Source of the DNA: an uncultured Lachnospiraceae bacterium | Lineage (GTDB): Bacteria > Bacillota > Clostridia > Lachnospirales > Lachnospiraceae | DNA: 45,532 nt | Direction of reading: 5' to 3' | NCBI GenBank assembly: GCA_947629565.1 | Contig: CANREG010000020.1 | Location: forward strand, 1-45,532 | Shown: in pieces, positions 40,875-45,532 of the stretch | How the letters are laid out: each line of letters begins with the position of its first letter | How positions within the stretch are numbered: the first letter of the stretch is position 1 | The notes under the pieces: model-generated | Databases searched by the model: none | Seen by the model: only the letters and a program-made list of their open reading frames with translations | Told to the model about the DNA's origin: nothing | Made by a program: the position numbers and the translations under genes

Positions 40875-43325
40875 ATGAGTCAGAATTATACCAAAAGCGC
40901 AAATAACGCCTTAAAATATGCCAGAAAAATTGCATTGGACTTAACCCAGGAATATGTGGGAAGCGAGCATTTGCTTTTAGGGCTGGTGAAGGAAAAAAAC
41001 GGTCTGGCCTCTGCGGTGTTGACTAAAAATGGAGTGGATGAGGAACGGCTTACCAATCTGACCAGCCAGCTTATGATGGATAACACCAATATCGCTTTAG
41101 CCAATAAGGCTGAGTTTTCCAAGCGGTGCCAGGATATTTTGGAATTAGCAGGAAAGGAAGCCCTGAAATTCAAGGCCAAACAGATCGGAACCGAACATCT
41201 GCTGATTGCGATTATCAAGCATCCGGACAGCGTGGCTTTCCGTCTGCTGACAGCGATGAATATTGCAGTGAATAAGCTGTATTCAGATATTTTAGTGACA
41301 ATGAGTTTGGACCCCGCCACGGTGAAAAGTGAGTTAAACAGCTTAAAGTCCAAGGAGAAAAAAGGAAAATCCGCAACCCCTACCTTAGACCAGTATTCCA
41401 GAGATTTTACAAAGTTAGCCAGAGAGGGCAAGTTAGATCCGGTTGTGGGCAGGACGGAGGAAATGCAGCGCGTGGTACAGATATTAAGCCGCCGCATGAA
41501 GAATAATCCCTGTCTGGTAGGCGAACCGGGCGTGGGGAAGACCGCCATTGTGGAAGGACTCGCCCAGATGATTGTGCAGGGCGAAGTGCCGGAGACGGTT
41601 TTAGGCAAACGGCTGCTGTCCTTAGACCTTTCCGGTATGGTGGCAGGTTCCAAATACCGGGGAGAATTTGAGGAGCGGATTAAAAAGCTGATTGGCGAGG
41701 TGACACAGGTAGGCAATGTCATTTTATTTGTAGACGAGCTGCACACCATAATCGGCGCAGGCGGAGCGGAGGGCGCCATTGACGCCTCCAATATCTTAAA
41801 GCCGGCCCTGTCCCGGGGAGAAATCCAGATGATTGGCGCCACCACAACGGCAGAATACCGGAAATATATAGAAAAGGATGCAGCCTTAGAGCGGAGGTTC
41901 CAGCCGGTGACGGTTCATGAACCCACAGAGGAGGAGGCTGTCGCCATTTTGCAGGGACTGCGCTCCTGCTATGAGTATCATCATGGCATTACGATCAGCG
42001 ACGAGGCGCTAACCGCCTGCGTCAAGCTGGCGGTGCGTTATCTAAATGATCGTTTCCTGCCGGATAAGGCCATTGACCTGATGGACGAGGCGGCTGCGAA
42101 GAAAAAGTTAGGCGCGTCCCAGGTGACTCCGCAGATGAAGGAAGTGGAGCGGGAGTTAGAGGCAAGAAATACAGAGCTTGACCAGTTCTTTATGGAAAAC
42201 GATTTAGAGGCGGCTCATGAGACCAAGCTGGCAATCAAGGTCTTAGAGGAAAAGCTGGAAAAGATGAAAAAGCGGCATGAGGCAGGCAGGAAACAGCAGG
42301 ACCTTGTGCTGAGCGAAGACGATATCGCAGCGGTTGTGGCAGACTGGACCAAGATTCCGGTCAGCAGACTGAAGGAGGAAGAGTCAAAGCGCCTTTTGCA
42401 TTTGGAGGATACCCTGCACAAGCGTGTAATCGGACAAAACGAGGCGGTCGACGCAGTGGCAAAGGCGATCAAGCGGGGGCGTGTGGGCTTAAAGGACCCC
42501 AAACGGCCCATTGGCACATTCCTGTTCTTAGGGCCTACCGGCGTAGGCAAGACCGAGCTTTCCAAAGCGTTAGCGGAGGCAGTGTTTGGTGATGAGAAAT
42601 CCTTAATTCGGGTAGATATGTCTGAGTACATGGAAAAACACAGCGTATCGAAAATGATTGGTTCGCCTCCCGGTTATGTGGGCTTTGAGGAGGGAGGACA
42701 GTTAAGCGAGAAGGTACGGCGCAATCCCTATTCCGTCATCCTGTTTGACGAGATTGAAAAGGCGCATGTGGACATTTTTAATGTGCTGCTGCAAATCTTA
42801 GACGACGGTCATGTCACGGACGCCCAGGGGCGCAAGGTGGACTTTAAGAATACCATTATCATCATGACCAGTAACGCCGGAGCGTCCCGGATTATGGAGC
42901 CGAAAAAGCTGGGCTTTTCCGGAGAAACCTCCGAGGAAAAGAATCATGAATATATGAAAAACGGAGTTATGGAAGAAGTAAAGCACCTTTTTAAACCGGA
43001 ATTTTTAAACCGTATTGACGATACGATTGTGTTCCATGCCCTGACAAAGGAGGAGGTTAAGGAGATTGCCGATTTACTGCTGCGCAATTTTGCAGACCGG
43101 GTGCGTACCCAGATGAAGATCGAATTGAGATATGGCGAGCCGGTGAGGAACTATATCTTTGAAAAGGGCTACGATCCCAAATATGGCGCCCGTCCTTTAA
43201 GGCGTGCTATCCAGAATGAGATTGAGGATAAGATGGCGGAGGAGATATTGGCAGGGAACATTTCTTCCGGGCATACGGTAAGGATTTCCGCGGTAAAGAC
43301 GGGTATCCGGTTCAAGCAGTTATAA
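40875..43325 (+). CDS. clpC: ATP-dependent Clp protease ATP-binding subunit ClpC
   Basis: The protein has 816 residues from ATG 40875, with TTGGAG six bases upstream. The N-terminal repeat domain ([38 protein letters not shown]) is followed by AAA1 with Walker [15 protein letters not shown] middle coiled segment resembles the UVR/M-domain ([20 protein letters not shown]), and AAA2 has Walker [14 protein letters not shown]. ClpC unfolds substrates for ClpP. The usual ctsR-mcsA-mcsB genes are not upstream (purD is), and no CtsR heptad repeat (GGTCAAA) or CIRCE element is visible in the 86-nt gap. Arginine-phosphate targeting genes must lie elsewhere or be absent. Confidence 0.97.
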   Translation: MSQNYTKSANNALKYARKIALDLTQEYVGSEHLLLGLVKEKNGLASAVLTKNGVDEERLTNLTSQLMMDNTNIALANKAEFSKRCQDILELAGKEALKFKAKQIGTEHLLIAIIKHPDSVAFRLLTAMNIAVNKLYSDILVTMSLDPATVKSELNSLKSKEKKGKSATPTLDQYSRDFTKLAREGKLDPVVGRTEEMQRVVQILSRRMKNNPCLVGEPGVGKTAIVEGLAQMIVQGEVPETVLGKRLLSLDLSGMVAGSKYRGEFEERIKKLIGEVTQVGNVILFVDELHTIIGAGGAEGAIDASNILKPALSRGEIQMIGATTTAEYRKYIEKDAALERRFQPVTVHEPTEEEAVAILQGLRSCYEYHHGITISDEALTACVKLAVRYLNDRFLPDKAIDLMDEAAAKKKLGASQVTPQMKEVERELEARNTELDQFFMENDLEAAHETKLAIKVLEEKLEKMKKRHEAGRKQQDLVLSEDDIAAVVADWTKIPVSRLKEEESKRLLHLEDTLHKRVIGQNEAVDAVAKAIKRGRVGLKDPKRPIGTFLFLGPTGVGKTELSKALAEAVFGDEKSLIRVDMSEYMEKHSVSKMIGSPPGYVGFEEGGQLSEKVRRNPYSVILFDEIEKAHVDIFNVLLQILDDGHVTDAQGRKVDFKNTIIIMTSNAGASRIMEPKKLGFSGETSEEKNHEYMKNGVMEEVKHLFKPEFLNRIDDTIVFHALTKEEVKEIADLLLRNFADRVRTQMKIELRYGEPVRNYIFEKGYDPKYGARPLRRAIQNEIEDKMAEEILAGNISSGHTVRISAVKTGIRFKQL

Positions 43326-43360
43326 CGACACAAAACAACAATAATTCCAAAAAATTGTGC

Positions 43361-43389
43361 TGGAAAAAATGCGCTATATATAGTATACT
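43361..43389 (+). promoter_or_regulatory. Promoter of the 136-aa gene and radA
   Basis: TGGAAA, 17 bp, TATACT inside an alternating TATATATAG stretch. The -35 is weak. Confidence 0.4.
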
Positions 43390-43445
43390 GATTATATGAA
43401 AAGAACTGCTTTTTTGGTATTATAAAATACAGGAGGATAAGAACA

Positions 43446-43856
43446 ATGGCAGTAGTGACAGAACTGATTAAGGAAGAAAACGGAGCCCTTTGCTTTGGAA
43501 ATTATGAGCTGGCTTCTAAGACCAAATTTGATGGCTTTGATTTTAAAGGGGACAAATATAAGATTAAGACATTTAATGAGATTACCAAACTTGAAAAGAA
43601 CGGTTCCTTTGTGTATGAGTCAGTACCGGGTACGGCGGTTCACGGATTTAAGGCGACGGATTCATTAGTGGAATTTGAAGTAGAGGGTTTGGAGGATTCC
43701 CAGATTACTCTGGAATTAGAGGCCGGACAGGAGTATCTGACAGTAATCGACGGCAACAGCGCAGGTTCTGTTAAGACCAACTTAGGGGGCAAGCTGAATC
43801 TGAGCGTGGAGTTAAACCCGGGACAGAGTTCTACCATACGGATTGAGAAACAGTAG
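43446..43856 (+). CDS. Conserved 136-residue protein of unknown function
   Basis: A small acidic, beta-rich protein (FGNYELASKTKFDGFDFKGD, ITKLEKNGSFVYESVPGTAV, TNLGGKLNLSVELNPGQSS) with no signal peptide or catalytic motif. From memory, close relatives in Lachnospiraceae are sometimes labelled endosialidase. Nothing in the sequence supports that: it is far too short and lacks sialidase features. AGGAGGATAAG precedes the ATG. It sits between clpC and radA, which are adjacent in Bacillus, and is probably co-transcribed with radA (gap 20 nt). Confidence 0.83.
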   Translation: MAVVTELIKEENGALCFGNYELASKTKFDGFDFKGDKYKIKTFNEITKLEKNGSFVYESVPGTAVHGFKATDSLVEFEVEGLEDSQITLELEAGQEYLTVIDGNSAGSVKTNLGGKLNLSVELNPGQSSTIRIEKQ

Positions 43857-43876
43857 ATTAACGGAAAGGAATCATT

Positions 43877-45226
43877 ATGGCAAAGGCAAAGCAGATCTAT
43901 TTTTGCCAGGAATGTGGTTATGAATCCACCAAGTGGCTGGGCCAATGCCCCGGCTGTCGTAATTGGAATACCTTTGTAGAAGAGAAAGTGGTAGGCACTG
44001 GAAAGCGTTCCGGAAAGACGGAGGCTGCAGTGCCTACCAGTATTTTGCAGGTAAATGCTTCGGAGGATACACGCATCGGAACTGGCATGAAGGAATTGGA
44101 CAGAGTTTTAGGAGGCGGAATCGTAAAAGGTTCCATGACATTAGTGGGCGGAGATCCGGGAATTGGCAAATCCACCCTGCTGCTGCAGGTATGCCGGAAC
44201 CTGACCGGGGCAGAGCATAAGGTGCTATATGTATCCGGAGAGGAATCCCTGCAGCAGATTAAAATTCGGGCAGAGCGGCTAGGCGGCTTTAACAGGGATA
44301 TGCTGCTTTTATGCGAGACGGATATGGACGCCATAGAAGGCGCTATGGCAAAGGTTATGCCTGAGGTCGTGATTATTGACTCCATTCAGACCATGTATTT
44401 AGAAGAAGTAGGCAGCGGCGCGGGAAGCGTCTCCCAGGTCCGGGAGGTGACCGGAAGGCTTATGCGCATTGCCAAACAGATGAATATCGCTATATTTATT
44501 GTCGGCCATGTGACGAAGGAAGGTACTGTGGCGGGGCCTAGGACATTGGAGCATATGGTCGATACGGTTCTCTATTTTGAAGGGGAGAAAAATGCCCTTT
44601 ACCGGATTCTTCGGGGAGTAAAGAATCGTTTTGGTTCGACTAACGAGATTGGCGTCTTTGAGATGAAGGATACGGGACTTTATGAAGTGGAGAATCCCTC
44701 TCAGGTTATGTTGAACGGCCGTCCCCTCGACGCCTCCGGTTCCGTGGTGGTCTGTTCTATGGAGGGAACCAGACCGATTCTCATTGAGATACAGGCGCTG
44801 GTGTGCCAGTCTAATTTTAACCTGCCCAGAAGAACGTCAGTGGGGATTGACTATAACCGGGTAAATTTATTAATGGCAGTTTTGGAAAAAAGGGCCGGTC
44901 TTATGCTGGCAGGCAACGACGCCTATGTGAATTTGGCGGGTGGAATGAGGCTAAACGAACCTGCCATTGATTTGGGGATTATTGTGGCGCTGGTATCCAG
45001 CTTTAAAAATGTTCCTGTGGACGCCCATACCATAATCTTTGGCGAAGTGGGATTGGCCGGTGAGGTCCGGGGCGTTTCCATGGTGGCGCAGCGGGTAAAG
45101 GAGGCCGCCAAATTGGGCTTTACTACCTGTATTCTGCCTAAGATTAACTGTGAAGGATTAGAGAAGATAAAAGGTATGGAGCTAAAAGGCGTACAGAACA
45201 TTTCCGAGGTTCTTTCTTACATATAA
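43877..45226 (+). CDS. radA: DNA repair protein RadA
   Basis: The protein has 449 residues. An N-terminal zinc finger CQECGYESTKWLGQCPGC (10-27) is followed by the RecA-like ATPase with Walker A GGDPGIGKSTLLLQ (about 91-104). The RadA-specific KNRFGSTNEIG motif lies near residue 252, and the C-terminal Lon-protease-like domain (about 285-449) contains NLAGGMRLNEPAIDLG. RadA is a helicase that promotes branch migration during recombination and DNA uptake. GGAAAGGAA precedes the ATG. No disA follows, so the Bacillus clpC-radA-disA order is broken here. Confidence 0.97.
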   Translation: MAKAKQIYFCQECGYESTKWLGQCPGCRNWNTFVEEKVVGTGKRSGKTEAAVPTSILQVNASEDTRIGTGMKELDRVLGGGIVKGSMTLVGGDPGIGKSTLLLQVCRNLTGAEHKVLYVSGEESLQQIKIRAERLGGFNRDMLLLCETDMDAIEGAMAKVMPEVVIIDSIQTMYLEEVGSGAGSVSQVREVTGRLMRIAKQMNIAIFIVGHVTKEGTVAGPRTLEHMVDTVLYFEGEKNALYRILRGVKNRFGSTNEIGVFEMKDTGLYEVENPSQVMLNGRPLDASGSVVVCSMEGTRPILIEIQALVCQSNFNLPRRTSVGIDYNRVNLLMAVLEKRAGLMLAGNDAYVNLAGGMRLNEPAIDLGIIVALVSSFKNVPVDAHTIIFGEVGLAGEVRGVSMVAQRVKEAAKLGFTTCILPKINCEGLEKIKGMELKGVQNISEVLSYI

Positions 45227-45244
45227 TATAGAAGCGTTGTTTAT

Positions 45245-45336
45245 AGAAATCCCCGCCGGAGATTTTTGCGTGGCGCACGTGCAAAGAAGTGTGTAAGAAC
45301 AGGGATTGGGGGTGCTGGTTCTTCATAAGCACGTGC
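45245..45336 (+). repeat. Short, diverged relative of the giant palindrome
   Basis: Blocks AGAAATCC (45245), GCACGTGC (45275), AGAAGTGT (45285) and GGGGTGCTGG (45309) occur in the same order and nearly the same spacing as in the complement of the right arm of the palindrome (29482-29556). A second GCACGTGC at 45329 and AAGAAC-AG/CTGGTTCTT give it its own local hairpin. Non-coding, between radA and the promoter at 45384. Confidence 0.6.
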
Positions 45337-45383
45337 AACAAATTGTGCAGAGGGGCGGAATGTCAAAAAAGTGAAAAAAGTGG

Positions 45384-45412
45384 TTGACAAGGGAAAATCG
45401 GTGTGATAAGAT
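45384..45412 (+). promoter_or_regulatory. Strong promoter of a transcript leaving the window (possibly rRNA)
   Basis: Consensus TTGACA, 17 bp, TAAGAT with extended TG-A. The 120-nt leader to the window end has no ORF. It contains a hairpin (GGCGCTG/CAGCGTC, 45425-45445) and a TGAAAATT/AATTTTCA dyad near the end. A stable-RNA operon is a reasonable guess, but no rRNA or tRNA sequence is visible yet. Confidence 0.55.
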
Positions 45413-45532
45413 TAACTTCGTTGCGGCGCTGAAAGTGACAGCGTCTAAGCAGCAGGAACAATGAAAAGTGAATAATGATCAGACAACAAGACAACCCTGA
45501 AAATTCAAAGAGAAATTTTCAAGAGAACGTTT

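Noticed and set aside
43446-43856. Endosialidase
   Set aside because: 136 residues without any sialidase motif cannot support this label. Kept as unknown function.

Overview
The window looks like chromosomal DNA of a gut-type Clostridia, most likely Lachnospiraceae (Bacillota). The supporting signs are medium G+C, strong AGGAGG-type ribosome binding sites, sigma-A promoters with 17-bp spacers, an alpha2-type glycyl-tRNA synthetase, pyruvate phosphate dikinase, a clpC-radA neighbourhood, and several secreted proteins with Thr/Glu-rich linkers. I had no database access, so the family placement is inference.

Layout. 1-2784: a Tet(M)-like translational GTPase fused to a C-terminal YacP/Rae1-type NYN ribonuclease domain. 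2787-6688 (minus): moxR - DUF58 - DUF4129-like membrane protein - maf, read from one promoter. 6777-9896 (plus): a divergent promoter, a membrane-anchored transglutaminase-like protein, a DUF1700 protein, tRNA-Val and tRNA-Met, a tiny ORF and a second secreted transglutaminase-like protein. 9986-17997: M16C metalloprotease, DUF4349 lipoprotein, era, recO, an unknown lipoprotein and glyQS. 18159-18935 (minus): a soluble PocR-domain chemoreceptor-like protein. 19202-20509: a secreted SH3b-NlpC/P60 hydrolase with a perfect WalR-type box in its leader. 20748-23381: ppdK with highly biased codons.

23575-28156 is an accessory island. It holds two small coupled genes, a frameshifted remnant, a candidate structured RNA with its own promoter and terminator and a 53-nt internal duplication, an orphan 248-aa gene, a signal-peptide/adenylate-cyclase chimera, a 17-bp tandem repeat and a degenerate-GGDEF/EAL protein. 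A ZIP transporter (28341-29132) follows, and then a giant imperfect palindrome of about 540 bp (29140-29680). A shorter, diverged relative of part of it lies at 45245-45336.

29773-40788 is rich in purine genes (purE, purC on the minus strand, then purM-purN-purD). It is interrupted by an SGNH hydrolase and by a chaperone pair: a degenerate J-domain/TPR protein followed by an HscC-type Hsp70. 40875-45226 holds clpC, a conserved 136-aa protein of unknown function, and radA. The window ends in a strong promoter and leader that may belong to a stable-RNA operon beyond the edge.

The strongest candidates for something undescribed are the giant palindrome and its relative, the structured RNA at 24462-24680, and the GTPase-Rae1 fusion. 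Promoters, terminators and foldings were found by eye and are predictions.
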